Source of the DNA: SVEL01 sp045123575
GTDB taxonomy: Bacteria > Bacillota > Clostridia > Lachnospirales > Lachnospiraceae
Assembly: GCA_045123575.1 (NCBI GenBank)
Contig: JBGVKG010000012.1
Coordinates: 1-50,765, forward strand
DNA: 50,765 nucleotides
Reading direction: 5' to 3'
Of this stretch, positions 26,948-37,600 are shown piece after piece (within the stretch, counting starts at the first letter, position 1; every line of letters starts with the position of its first letter). The translations under genes and the position numbers were made by a program. Below the pieces are notes generated by a model. The model ran no database searches. It was given only the letters and a program-made list of their open reading frames with translations, and had not been told where the DNA came from.

Positions 26948-28084
26948 ATGAACAAAATAAAATCAACAAACAAACATGGCTTGTCAAATTTATCATTGAA
27001 GAGCCTAAAAGGACAACAATTAAATGAAAATGAGATATATCTCATTAATTCCAATAAGGTGCAAGGATTATTGCATATGGATGTGGAGATTAAAGGAGCA
27101 TCCTTTAAGATTACATACAATACAACAGGTTTCATTACACTGAAAGAATATCTTTTAACACCGTTAAATAAAGAGAGTTTTGCTAAGATACTGCAGAATA
27201 TACTTTCCAATCTTAAATCTATGGAAAGTGCATATTTGAATCAACAATATCTTCTTATGGATTTTGATAGGGTAATGGTAAATCCAGCTACACAGCATAT
27301 ATATTTTATATATGTTCCGATTCAATTTTTTGAGAGTGGGTCATCTTTAAGAGATTTTTTATTAAACATTATCCAATATTCATCTTTTGCACCAGGAGAG
27401 GATACTAATTACGTTAGAGATTATATAACAATCTTAAATAAAGGCATTAATTTCTCTCTGTTTGAACTGGAAGAGTATATTAAGAAGCTTTTAGGTCAAA
27501 AGACAGGTGATGATCAGACCAAACAGTGTCCGCAGTGTAATACACAGGTAAGACGTGGGACAAACTACTGTCCTGCATGTGGTGCCAAAGTATCAGGTAT
27601 GACCGAGATGACTATGAAAGGTGTATACAATCCACTTGGAGAAGCAAAAAAAGAGGAGCAGGCCCCAGTTGAAGAGGGTGAAAAAATAGCCAAGGACTAT
27701 ACTCAGGGTTTAAGTGACGGTACGACGGTTTTAGGAGCTGATATAGGTGGTACTACAGTATTGGGATCAGAGGAATTGTATAACCCTAATTATCCATATC
27801 TTATCAGAGAAAAGAATGGTGAGAAGATACCTGTTAATAAGCCTTCATTTAGAATAGGTAAGGAAAAGAAGTATTGTGATTATTTTGTTGCGGATAATAC
27901 AGCTGTAAGCAGAAGTCATGCAGACATAATTACACGAGAGAAGAGACATTACATAATAGACCTTAATTCGACCAATAAAACATATGTGGATGGAAGACCT
28001 ATACAGGTTGAAACTGAAGTTGAAATATTTTCAGGAGCAAAGTTAAAGCTTGCAGATGAAAATTTTGTGTTTTATATCGACTAA
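26948..28084 (+). CDS. DUF6382-like / zinc-ribbon / FHA protein
   Basis: A 378-residue protein with three parts. Residues 1-185 match the style of the DUF6382 domain common in clostridial FHA proteins (YNTTGFITLKEYL, MDFDRVMVNP). A zinc ribbon follows (CPQCN and CPACG pairs, about 193-214). A linker carries two TTVLG motifs (SDGTTVLG and GGTTVLG), and a C-terminal FHA domain from about 280 has RIGKE, SRSHAD and NSTNKTYVDG. FHA domains bind phosphothreonine; the TTVL sites suggest it is itself phosphorylated. The PP2C phosphatase starts 16 bases later and the kinase next, so the three form a signalling cassette. Its N-terminal part is a candidate EssB-like element. Confidence 0.88.
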   Translation: MNKIKSTNKHGLSNLSLKSLKGQQLNENEIYLINSNKVQGLLHMDVEIKGASFKITYNTTGFITLKEYLLTPLNKESFAKILQNILSNLKSMESAYLNQQYLLMDFDRVMVNPATQHIYFIYVPIQFFESGSSLRDFLLNIIQYSSFAPGEDTNYVRDYITILNKGINFSLFELEEYIKKLLGQKTGDDQTKQCPQCNTQVRRGTNYCPACGAKVSGMTEMTMKGVYNPLGEAKKEEQAPVEEGEKIAKDYTQGLSDGTTVLGADIGGTTVLGSEELYNPNYPYLIREKNGEKIPVNKPSFRIGKEKKYCDYFVADNTAVSRSHADIITREKRHYIIDLNSTNKTYVDGRPIQVETEVEIFSGAKLKLADENFVFYID

Positions 28085-28099
28085 TGAGAGGTGATTTAA

Positions 28100-28873
28100 A
28101 TGGAATTCAATATAGCAATACATACTGATGTGGGAATACGTAAGGATACTAATCAAGACAGCTTATGTATAAAACAGGCACAGATAGACAAGGGAAATAT
28201 ATTACTAGCAATCGTGTGTGATGGAATGGGAGGCTTAGAGAAGGGAGAAGTAGCAAGCGCTACAGTTATAAATGCCTTTTCGCAATGGTTCGAGAAAGAA
28301 TTGCCAAGGCAGCTTGCTACTGATGACTATGAAGAAGAGATACGTTATAGATGGGAGCGTTTAATAAAGGAACAGAATCTGATTATTAGTGAATATGGCA
28401 GAAATAATCGTATTCAGTTAGGCTCAACTATAACTGCTTTACTGATTTATGAAAATGGTAAATATGTTATTGGTCATGTAGGAGATTCCAGAGCATATCG
28501 AATATGGAATGAAGGTATAGAAATGCTTACCACTGACCAAACCGTTGTGGCTAATGAGATTCGTCTTGGAAGGCTTACCAAGGAACAGGCGGAGAATGAT
28601 CCTAGACGTAATGTATTGTTACAGTGTATTGGAGCATCGCGCATAGTTGAGCCAGAGTTCTTCTTTGGCGAAGTTAAGTCAGGAGAGTGCTATATGCTGT
28701 GTTCAGATGGCTTTAGACATGTAGTAACTGATGAAGAGATACAAGAGGGATTCGCGCCACATAATAACTGTGAAGAAAGTTCGATGAAAGAAAACATCGT
28801 AAGACTTATCGAGCTAAATAAGACAAGAGGTGAGACGGACAATATTTCCGCAATCCTTATTAAGGTAGTATAG
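28100..28873 (+). CDS. PP2C-family Ser/Thr protein phosphatase
   Basis: A 257-residue soluble PPM/PP2C phosphatase, metal dependent. The metal-binding motifs are present: RKDTNQDS near the N-terminus, CDGMGGLEKG, GHVGDSRAY, and the C-terminal SDGF and ETDNISAIL. It resembles Stp/PrpC enzymes that reverse Hanks-type kinases. The gene lies between the FHA gene and the kinase gene with gaps under 17 bases, so it should act on the same substrates. Confidence 0.95.
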   Translation: MEFNIAIHTDVGIRKDTNQDSLCIKQAQIDKGNILLAIVCDGMGGLEKGEVASATVINAFSQWFEKELPRQLATDDYEEEIRYRWERLIKEQNLIISEYGRNNRIQLGSTITALLIYENGKYVIGHVGDSRAYRIWNEGIEMLTTDQTVVANEIRLGRLTKEQAENDPRRNVLLQCIGASRIVEPEFFFGEVKSGECYMLCSDGFRHVVTDEEIQEGFAPHNNCEESSMKENIVRLIELNKTRGETDNISAILIKVV

Positions 28874-28886
28874 GTGGTGAAAAAAC

Positions 28887-30572
28887 GTGGCTGTTGTAGG
28901 ACAAACAATAGATGATAAGTATGAAATACTTAAATTGATTGGTCAAGGTGGAATGTCAAAGGTTTATCTTGCGATGGATAAGCGATTGAATAAACAGTGG
29001 GCAATTAAAGAAATCGAGAAAAAAGCAAAGGACAAGAATAATGAAATTGTTATTCAAAGTGCTATTGCGGAAGCAAATTTAATAAAGCAGCTGGATCATC
29101 CGGCTATCGTAAGAATCGTTGATATTATAGATAACGGTGATGTTATCTATATTATAGAAGATTATATCGAAGGTGAGACCTTAAGTAGCATTTTGGAAAA
29201 TAATGGTGCTCAACCGCAGGAATTGGTCATCGAGTGGGCTAAGCAGATATGTGAAGCATTGGAGTATCTGCACACAAGAAAGCCGCCTATTATATATAGA
29301 GATATGAAGCCTGCAAATGTAATGCTTAAGCCAGACGGTAACATTAAGGTTATCGATTTTGGTATTGCGCGAGAGTATAAGGATCAGAGCCTTGCGGATA
29401 CTGTCAGCTTGGGAACTAAAGGATATGCTGCACCAGAGCAGTTTGGCGGAAGAGGTCAGACAGATGCGCGTACAGATGTGTATTGCCTTGGAGTTACATT
29501 GTATCATTTGCTTACAGGACAAAATCCTTGCGAGCCGCCATATGAAATATATCCAATCAGACATTGGAATCCGCAGCTGTCGGCAGGCCTAGAGGCTATT
29601 ATACAGAAGTGTACACAGCTTAATCCGGATGATAGATATCAGTCTTGTGCGGAGCTTCTGTATGCATTACACCACTATGAGGAGTATGGTGCGGCATATA
29701 GAGCTCGTCAGAAGAGAAAGTTAAATACTTTTATCGGAACTGTATGTGCGTCAATTGTTTTTTTAGCAGTAGGCATAACCGGTTTGGTTATGAGGAATCA
29801 AAAAAATAACGAAGACTACTCTCAAAATATATTAAAAGCTGAGAGAGCTGTGACTGTAGAGGAGAAGCTTGAGTACTATGCCACAGCCGTAGACATAAAG
29901 CCATTAGAGATGGAAGCATATTTGGGAATGGCGCAGGCAGTAAAGGAAGATGCGACCTTTACAGTAAATGAGGAAGATGCTATTAAGAAAAAACTTACCC
30001 CTAACTTGACAAATCTTAGAAATGAAGAAGGTTATGCTGAGTTGGCTTTCGAGATAGGTAAGCTGTATTGGTATTATTACGATTATGGAAAAACAGATAC
30101 GTCTGATAATCAGGTAACCAGAATTAAATCTTCTATTCAGTGGTTTGACGATGTTGTTCAGTATGGTAATGAGTCAGATGACTTCTATACAATGGCCAAC
30201 ATATACAGAGATATAGGCGTTTTTAATAGGGAAATCAATATTAAGATTGAAGAAGCGGCAGATAAGGGCTTATATGCTCCATATTGGGATAACATAAAGG
30301 AACTTGTGGACTTGATTTCCTCTGGTAAGGATGAGAGTGAGATTGTTGCATTGGAGGTATATAAGCTGGCGATTAATTCAATCGAAACGTATGCACGTAA
30401 GTTTAAGGCTGATGGTGTAACATATGATGATATTACAGAGGTGTTTCAGAGTGTACAGGCAACAACTAATAATGTAGCGACCACATCAGATAAAACAGAG
30501 CAGTTGAAGGATGGTGTAGTAGCTAGATTTGAAGCTACACAGACAACAATTGAAAATGCATATAGAGAGTAG
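28887..30572 (+). CDS. Membrane Ser/Thr protein kinase (Hanks type)
   Basis: A 561-residue kinase with GTG start; AGGTGGTG sits 7 bases upstream. The kinase domain (about 10-270) is intact: glycine loop IGQGGMSKVYL, Lys41, YRDMKPAN with catalytic Asp139, DFG at 157-159, and APEQFGG. One membrane segment (about 280-302) follows a basic RQKRK stretch. The C-terminal ~260 residues are helical with TPR-like character rather than PASTA repeats, so the ligand is not expected to be muropeptide. It forms an operon cassette with PP2C and FHA genes. Its activation segment is nearly identical to that of the fused kinase at 41727-44930. Confidence 0.95.
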   Translation: MAVVGQTIDDKYEILKLIGQGGMSKVYLAMDKRLNKQWAIKEIEKKAKDKNNEIVIQSAIAEANLIKQLDHPAIVRIVDIIDNGDVIYIIEDYIEGETLSSILENNGAQPQELVIEWAKQICEALEYLHTRKPPIIYRDMKPANVMLKPDGNIKVIDFGIAREYKDQSLADTVSLGTKGYAAPEQFGGRGQTDARTDVYCLGVTLYHLLTGQNPCEPPYEIYPIRHWNPQLSAGLEAIIQKCTQLNPDDRYQSCAELLYALHHYEEYGAAYRARQKRKLNTFIGTVCASIVFLAVGITGLVMRNQKNNEDYSQNILKAERAVTVEEKLEYYATAVDIKPLEMEAYLGMAQAVKEDATFTVNEEDAIKKKLTPNLTNLRNEEGYAELAFEIGKLYWYYYDYGKTDTSDNQVTRIKSSIQWFDDVVQYGNESDDFYTMANIYRDIGVFNREINIKIEEAADKGLYAPYWDNIKELVDLISSGKDESEIVALEVYKLAINSIETYARKFKADGVTYDDITEVFQSVQATTNNVATTSDKTEQLKDGVVARFEATQTTIENAYRE

Positions 30573-30583
30573 GTGAAAATTTA

Positions 30584-31222
30584 ATGAGTGCAACAGGATG
30601 GTTAATAGTAGCAATCGTTGGATTTTCCCTTGCGGGAATTGCTTTTATTGCTGCAATATTTATGTTTATTAAGATGAATATCCCTGCTATTGTGGGAGAT
30701 TTGACAGGAAAAACAGTTGCCAGAGAGATTAAGGCTATGCGAGATGCCAATGAAGCAACTGGTGATAAGAGGTTTCGCTCAAGCAAAGTCAATATGGAGC
30801 GAGGCACTCTTACAGAAAAGGTCGGCAAGCATAAGCTGGATACTGGAACGTTAAAGAAAGCGCATGCATCAAAAAGATTAGATAAGGCCACAGATGAGCT
30901 AGGTAACAATAGTATTAAAAAAGGTACTGGTACAGCTGCTTTCACATACTATAATGTGCAGAATAGTTACGAAGGCTCTAATCCAACAGAGGCATTAAGC
31001 ACTAATGCGACAGAGGTGTTAAGTAGCAATGCAACAGAGGTTCTTTCGGAGGGAACAACATTACTCTCAGAAGGAACGACATTACTTTCGGAAGGAACGA
31101 CAGTGCTTAACGAAACGACAGTATTATCCCAGACGGAGAAACTAGATGAAATGTCAGTGATACCGGTTTCATTTATCATTACTCGAAATGAAATTGTTAC
31201 GCATTCAAATGAGGTAATATAA
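30584..31222 (+). CDS. Single-pass membrane protein with TTVL/TEVL repeat tail
   Basis: A 212-residue protein with one N-terminal membrane segment (about 8-30) and a charged body. Residues about 134-185 carry seven short repeats of the form T-[TE]-[AVL]-L (TEALS, TEVLS, TEVLS, TTLLS, TTLLS, TTVLN, TTVLS). Each has a Leu three residues after a Thr, the spacing preferred by many FHA domains once the Thr is phosphorylated. The gene follows the kinase by 11 bases, so it is a strong candidate kinase substrate and FHA docking platform; this is inference. Its stop overlaps the next start (TAATG). No known family recognised. Confidence 0.78.
   Translation: MSATGWLIVAIVGFSLAGIAFIAAIFMFIKMNIPAIVGDLTGKTVAREIKAMRDANEATGDKRFRSSKVNMERGTLTEKVGKHKLDTGTLKKAHASKRLDKATDELGNNSIKKGTGTAAFTYYNVQNSYEGSNPTEALSTNATEVLSSNATEVLSEGTTLLSEGTTLLSEGTTVLNETTVLSQTEKLDEMSVIPVSFIITRNEIVTHSNEVI
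30983..31138 (+). repeat. Coding tandem repeat encoding seven TTVL-like motifs
   Basis: Successive units such as GAAGGAACGACATTACTTTC and variants encode the T-x-[VL]-L repeats of the membrane protein above. The three central units are nearly identical at DNA level with an 18-base period, suggesting recent slippage expansion. Confidence 0.75.
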
Positions 31223-31695
31223 TGGTTCAGAATATAAGAAAGCATGGGATATTGATGTGGATAGGAATTGCATTTTCGATAATGTCATCAATGTCGTTAT
31301 TAATAACTATTTTTATCGATAAGTTACGTGACAATAGTTGGATAACAGTCGTATTTGGAATAATGTTTTGGAGCTGTTTAGTGCTTGAACAGATAATGTT
31401 TTGGCAGGCAAATAAGATGATAATTGCATTGATAAAGGGAAGAAGCAGAAAATTCAGAGGAAGAAATGGATTTTGTTCTATAGCAACTACTTTCGAAGGG
31501 CTCATTGCAGACGTTATTTTAGTAATATCAATAATTGCTTTGTTTGTATGTATTACGACAAATACAGGCGAGAGATTGATACAATATATACTTATTTTTT
31601 TAGTGGTTTTAGCGTTTAGAATGCATTGTATTTTGAATGGAAAGAACTATAGATATAGAAAAATACTTAAGAAGGAAGGTAAGTGTAATGTATAG
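31222..31695 (+). CDS. Polytopic membrane protein of unknown function
   Basis: A 157-residue protein with about four hydrophobic segments (near 10-30, 40-62, 92-112, 118-135). No family recognised. Its ATG overlaps the preceding stop by one base (TAATG), and its 3' end overlaps the start of the adhesin gene by 8 bases, so all three are likely translationally coupled. A membrane component of the secretion or kinase assembly is possible. Confidence 0.68.
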   Translation: MVQNIRKHGILMWIGIAFSIMSSMSLLITIFIDKLRDNSWITVVFGIMFWSCLVLEQIMFWQANKMIIALIKGRSRKFRGRNGFCSIATTFEGLIADVILVISIIALFVCITTNTGERLIQYILIFLVVLAFRMHCILNGKNYRYRKILKKEGKCNV

Positions 31696-34600
31696 AAAGG
31701 CTAATCAGAAAAAAGCGAGAATTTTAGCCGGAATTATTGCTGTTATGATGTTGGTAAGCACAGTGCCAGTTAACATGCTTACAGCTACTTTTGCAGCAGT
31801 AATCGATGGATATACAGTTAATTTGACAGATGGTACATCTATCTTAGATTTGGATGGTGTCGATGTTACATTAACTAATAAGGAAGATGAAACTAAGAGT
31901 GAGACAGTAAGTACAGTAGATGGTGTTGCAACTTTTGAAAGCTTTGTAGAAGATGGAGCAACATACGTACTTTCTGTTAGTGAGATAATTGGATATGAAA
32001 CAGTAATAGATACAGAGATTGTTCCTGTGGAAGGAGTAGATGAATCTACAGACGTGGTATTAACTGCTATCGAGAAAGTAACTGTATCAGGTGTGGTTAC
32101 AGATGAAAATGATGACGTGTATGAGGGAGCAACAGTTACGGTTACAGGATATGATACTGTGGAGGTAGAAACAGATGAAAACGGACAATATTCTTTATCT
32201 ATATATAAGGGGAAAGAGATAACCTTCACAGTAACACCAAAGGCTGAAGATGTTAAGTATAATGTACATACAAGTACTGCAACCTATAATGCGGATACAA
32301 CCGTAGATGTAAAATTGCAGGTAAAGACATACGATGTTACTACAAACTATGATAATATCGAGAATGGAACAATAACCGAGAGTGAAGATGATATTGTTTA
32401 TGGTGGAGATAAGGATATCGAAATCATAGCTAATCCAGGTTATAGAATAGATAAAATTGTTGTAACTAGTGAATCAGCAGTATATGAAGTAGAAGATGTT
32501 AATGGTTTAAAATCACATAGCTTAACACTTTCAGATATTTGCGAAAATTATAATATTGTAGCAACCTTCTATAGAATGAGTTATAAGGTTTCATTTACAG
32601 TTGGTGAGAATGGCAAGCTTATATATGATAACAACGAATCAGATGCCATCGTAGGAGGAAGTGTTACAGTAGATAAAATTTTTGAGGAGTCTACAGATGA
32701 AAACAATCCTACAAAGGTTACTATTGTAGCAATACCAGAGGCTAATTATAGGGTATCAAAGGTGTTAATTGATGGTGTAGAAACTACATATGATGTTAAT
32801 GATTTTGAGTATAATACTGATTTAATTATGTCAAAAGATTATACCTTTGAGGTGGTTTTCTCTATAAATAAATATACTCTTAATGTTGAATGTGGAGCAA
32901 ATGGTTCTGCACAATGGGGTGAGGACGGTACACAGATAACGGTTAACCATGGAGAAAATGCAACTCTTAATATTACACCAGAAGAAGAGTATGACGTATC
33001 AGAGGTTATCGTAAATGGTACTCCTGTAGATGTAATTGTAGAAAATGGAAAAATATATATTGAGTTCACTGATATAAGTAAAAATCTTGATGTTAAGGTT
33101 AACTTTGAAAAGCCAAATGAATCAGTGCCTACAGAACGAGTAGATAATGACTACTATAAGATAACATATGATGAGGCAGTAAAAACATACGTAGATGGAG
33201 ATTTATATGTAATAGTGCTACCATATGATGGGGTTGCTACATTAACACCAGTTAATCCATATACAGGTATTAAGTACAATACAACAAATCCGAACTTTAA
33301 CTATAAATCATCAATAGAAATAAGTTCGACAACAACAATAGAAAATGTATTTGTTAAATCAGGTGGCTTCGCAGGTGATAAGGAGCAACTTACAGTTAAT
33401 ATTAAGATTATTATCGACACCGTAGCGCCAACATTAGCAGATATAGAACAGCCAGACTGGACAAAGGAAGATACTGTTACTATATCAGGAACAGCATCAG
33501 ACGGAACAAGTAATATATCAGGTCTTGAGTATTTTGTATGGAGTGATAGTGCATTAACTGATGACCAGGTTATTGCAGAGACAACTAACAGGGATGAGTT
33601 TAATGCTGATGGCTCATATTCATTTACAATCAATTCAAGCGTGTCGATAAGTAAAACTTTTTATGTATATGCTGTAGATTATGCTGGAAATGTGTCAGAT
33701 GCTAAGGCAGTAGTAGTTAAGATAGATAAAACTATACCTGAGGTTAAAGGATTTGATTATAGTACAGAGAAGGGTAATATCGTAAAAGATTTAATAAACT
33801 TTTTAACATTTGGAACTATCTGTAAAAAGGATATGTATGTGACAGTTAGTGCTTCAGATGGGGATATTACATCGGGAATAGCATCTATAGTACTTTACTA
33901 TGGAGATGGCAAATCTATAACTTCTGCAGAGATTGTTGACGGAAAAGCTATATTCAAACTTACAGAGGATGAGTTTGGAAGCCTGACAGAGATAAAAGCA
34001 GTAGTAAAAGATAATGTAGGTAATGAGTCGGTTGCTACAAAGCCAACTGACGAAGGTGTTACATCTGAAGCGCAGAGTAATAATGTGCAGATATCTAGCA
34101 GTAAGCCACAGATAGTTATCACACCGTCAACAGCTGTTTATACAGATGGTGCGGGAAACTTATGGTATGCTGGGGACACTGAGTTGAATGTAGTTGTAAA
34201 AGATAGTGTAGCTGGTATTAGCGCTGTAGAGATATATATAAATGGTGTTAAATTAATAAAAGATGCCAATAATATTGAATTATCACAGGACTTTGCTGGT
34301 ACTACAGATGAATTATCGTTTAAAGTTAATACATCACAGCTTGATAATCGAGTTGAGGGTGTAAATACAATAAAGGTAGTTGCAATTAATAGTGCAGATA
34401 CTGAGAGTGCTAGTGAGCAGAAAGTATATATAGATACAGATGCTGCAGATATATCTAGCTTTGAGATAACAACTATAAATGGAGATGCTCTTTCTAAAGT
34501 GTTGAATTTCTTATCCTTTGGAATATTCTTTAAAGAGCAGGTTAAAGTAACTGTATCCGGAAGCGATATAGGTTCTGGTGTTAAGAATATTACATTGTTG

Positions 34601-37600
34601 CTTGACGATGTAGTGTATGAGACAAAGGATATAGTAGACGATAAGGCGTCATTTATAGTAACAAAGGATCAACTTACTGTTGATTCAGTAATTAAGAAAT
34701 CTATAAGTGCAAAAGCAAGCGATAATGTAGGTAATGAAACACAAACAGCAGTTATACCTACAACTGTTAATTCGGATATAAAGAATTCAGGAATAATGCT
34801 TGAAAATAAGTTGCCGGTAGTTGATGTAACATATACACCATTTGTCAGTGATATGAATGAAAATACAAAGGATGATAATGAGTGGTATAAGAGTGATGCT
34901 GAATTTATAATAAATGTTAGTGATGAGGATTCAGGACTCAGAAACGTTACTATAACAATAAATGGAACTGAACTTGTAAATAAATCATATGTAGGAGATG
35001 GCATCGAAGAGGAGAAGCATAATGATACTTATACTGTTTCAACTGCTGACGAAAAGGTAGCTATAGCAGATGACGGCTCATACACACTTGCGGTAGTTGT
35101 TACAGACAACGCAGGAAATGTTAATGGCTCATATAAGAAGGTTATATATAAGGATACAGAAGTACCATATATTATAGGCTTTGATTTTGAACCAGAGAAT
35201 TATGTCGAAGGTGACGAGAATGAAGTAAATGTAGCACCTGTAGAAAAAACAGAATATGGATTCTACTTTAAAGAATCTACAAAGGTTACTATATATGCTA
35301 GTGATATATCATCAGACCCAGATGTATTGTGTTCTGGTGTAAAGTATATTAGCTACTATACAGTTGACTATACAACTGAAACGGAAAATGGCGTAACCAG
35401 TGAAATTATAACAGTACCTGTTGACCAAGAAAGTAGCATAACTATAACGATACCAGCTAATTTTAAGGGACAGATATATGCAAAGGCAACAGACAATGTT
35501 GAAAACATTGCTGAAAACTATGTAACTCCTGATAGTGCAATTGTTGAGAATGAGGAAATGCATAAGAAGGAGCAACATATAGCTTTTGATAAAGAAGATA
35601 CATCATTCAAGACAAATGACGGTGTGGACCTATATGCTGACAATGTGGAGATTACAATTACTGTAACAGATACATATTCAGGCATACGAGAGGTAGAGTG
35701 GAGTGTGGTTGCACCATATGACACAGATAATAATCAAAGTGGCAAGGTTGTTATAAATAATGACAAGACACTTGCGACAGGCAATGGTTATGAAACGGAC
35801 TGGAATCTGTTAAAGACAGAGCTTAATCTTGTAACAGAGATGAAGAAAACTGTAACAGTTAAGAATAACAGCAATGATGTGTTGCTTAAGGTTACTATGA
35901 CAGACCGAGCAGGAAATAAAACTACAGAAGAGATTAAAGTTAGTATTGATAAAACTGCGCCAAGTATTGTCATAGTATATGATGACGCAAATGAGGTTCA
36001 TGATGATGAGTATACAGATATATTCAATACATTTAGAACAGCAACAATAACAGTTACTGAGCGTAATTTCAACGCATCAGATATAGTATATGCAATTAGC
36101 AATACAGATAAGACTATTCCAACCGTTGATTTATCAAAGGCAGAGTCGTGGAAGGTATCTGTTAATAGAGAAGATGCTGATAAAACAACATATACAGCGA
36201 CAGTTGTATATGGAGCTGATGGTGATTATACATTTGATATGTCGTATAAGGATATGGTCGGTAATGTTGCCAATGCTGTAGCACAGCATAAATTTACTAT
36301 AGACATGACTAAGCCAGTTGTATCAGTCAAGTACGATAATAATGCATCATTAAATGGAAATTACTTCAAGAATGACCGTATAGCAACAATTACTATAAAG
36401 GAGCATAATTTTGATGCCTTAAGAGTCAAGATTATGGGAATAGCAACAGATAATGGCAACGAGATTAACTTCCCAGTAGAAAGCGCTTGGAAGGATAATG
36501 GCAATGATACATATACAGCTGTAATAACATATAATTCTGATGCGAAATACACATTTGATATTGAGTTCAATGACAAGGCTAATAATAGCATTGATGATTA
36601 TGCAACAGAAGAGTTTTACGTTGACAAGACAGCACCGAACCTATCTATCTCAGGTGTGGTAGATAAGTCTGCGAATAGTGGTGATGTAATTCCTGTTATT
36701 ACATATACAGATACAAACTTCGATAAGACAACTGTTGTAATATCATTGACAGGTGTTAATTCTGGTGTTGTTGAATACTCAGCAAATATGACTGATACAG
36801 CAAATGGTCTCGGACAAATATATACATATGAGAATTTTGAAAATGTTCAGGCTGTTGACGATATATACACATTGAATGTAAAGTTGTCAGATAAAGCTGG
36901 CAATGAAACTCAGATGACCATTTCCTTCTCAGTAAATAGATTTGGTTCTGTATATGATATTAGTCAGACAGCAGATATCAATAATAAGTATTTGACCACA
37001 TCAAAGGATATTATTATTACAGAGACTAATATTGACGGCCTTGATACAGATAAGATAGTAGTAAAGATGACCAAGAACGGAACACCAACAGACCTCGTAT
37101 ATGGCAAACAGTATACATATGAGGTAACCGGTGGCGATGGTAAGTGGTCAGTATACAAATATACTATCTTTAAGGAAAACTTTGAAGATGACGGAAAGTA
37201 TAGCATTACTATCAGTACAACAGATGCGGCAGGAAATGTTAACGAAAATGTAGACGAGTCAAAGACTGCGGAAATTACATTTGGTGTAGATAAGACAGAG
37301 CCAGTTATCATAGCAATTGATTTGGAATCTGGTAAGCAGTACGCTATTGAAGGCAAGACAGCTACTATGGAGATAAAGGATAATCTTGTTCTCGAAACTG
37401 TTAAGATATACCTTAACGATGTAGAAGTTGAGTATATAGTAGATGGTGAGAATTATACATTTGACATTCCAGAGTCAAGTAACGTTCAAAAAGTTAGAGT
37501 TGAGGCAATTGATGCAGCAGGTAATAACTATGAATTACTTGTTGAGGATTTCCTCGTTACAACTGATATGTTTGTACGTTGGTATAATAATACACCACTC

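Noticed and set aside
31637..31687. Upstream extension of the giant surface protein
   Set aside because: It lies inside the preceding gene; the ribosome site and signal peptide support the start at 31688.
32000..37500. Many minus-strand frames opposite the Ig-repeat gene
   Set aside because: All are Ser/Thr/Val-rich shadows of the + strand coding repeats.
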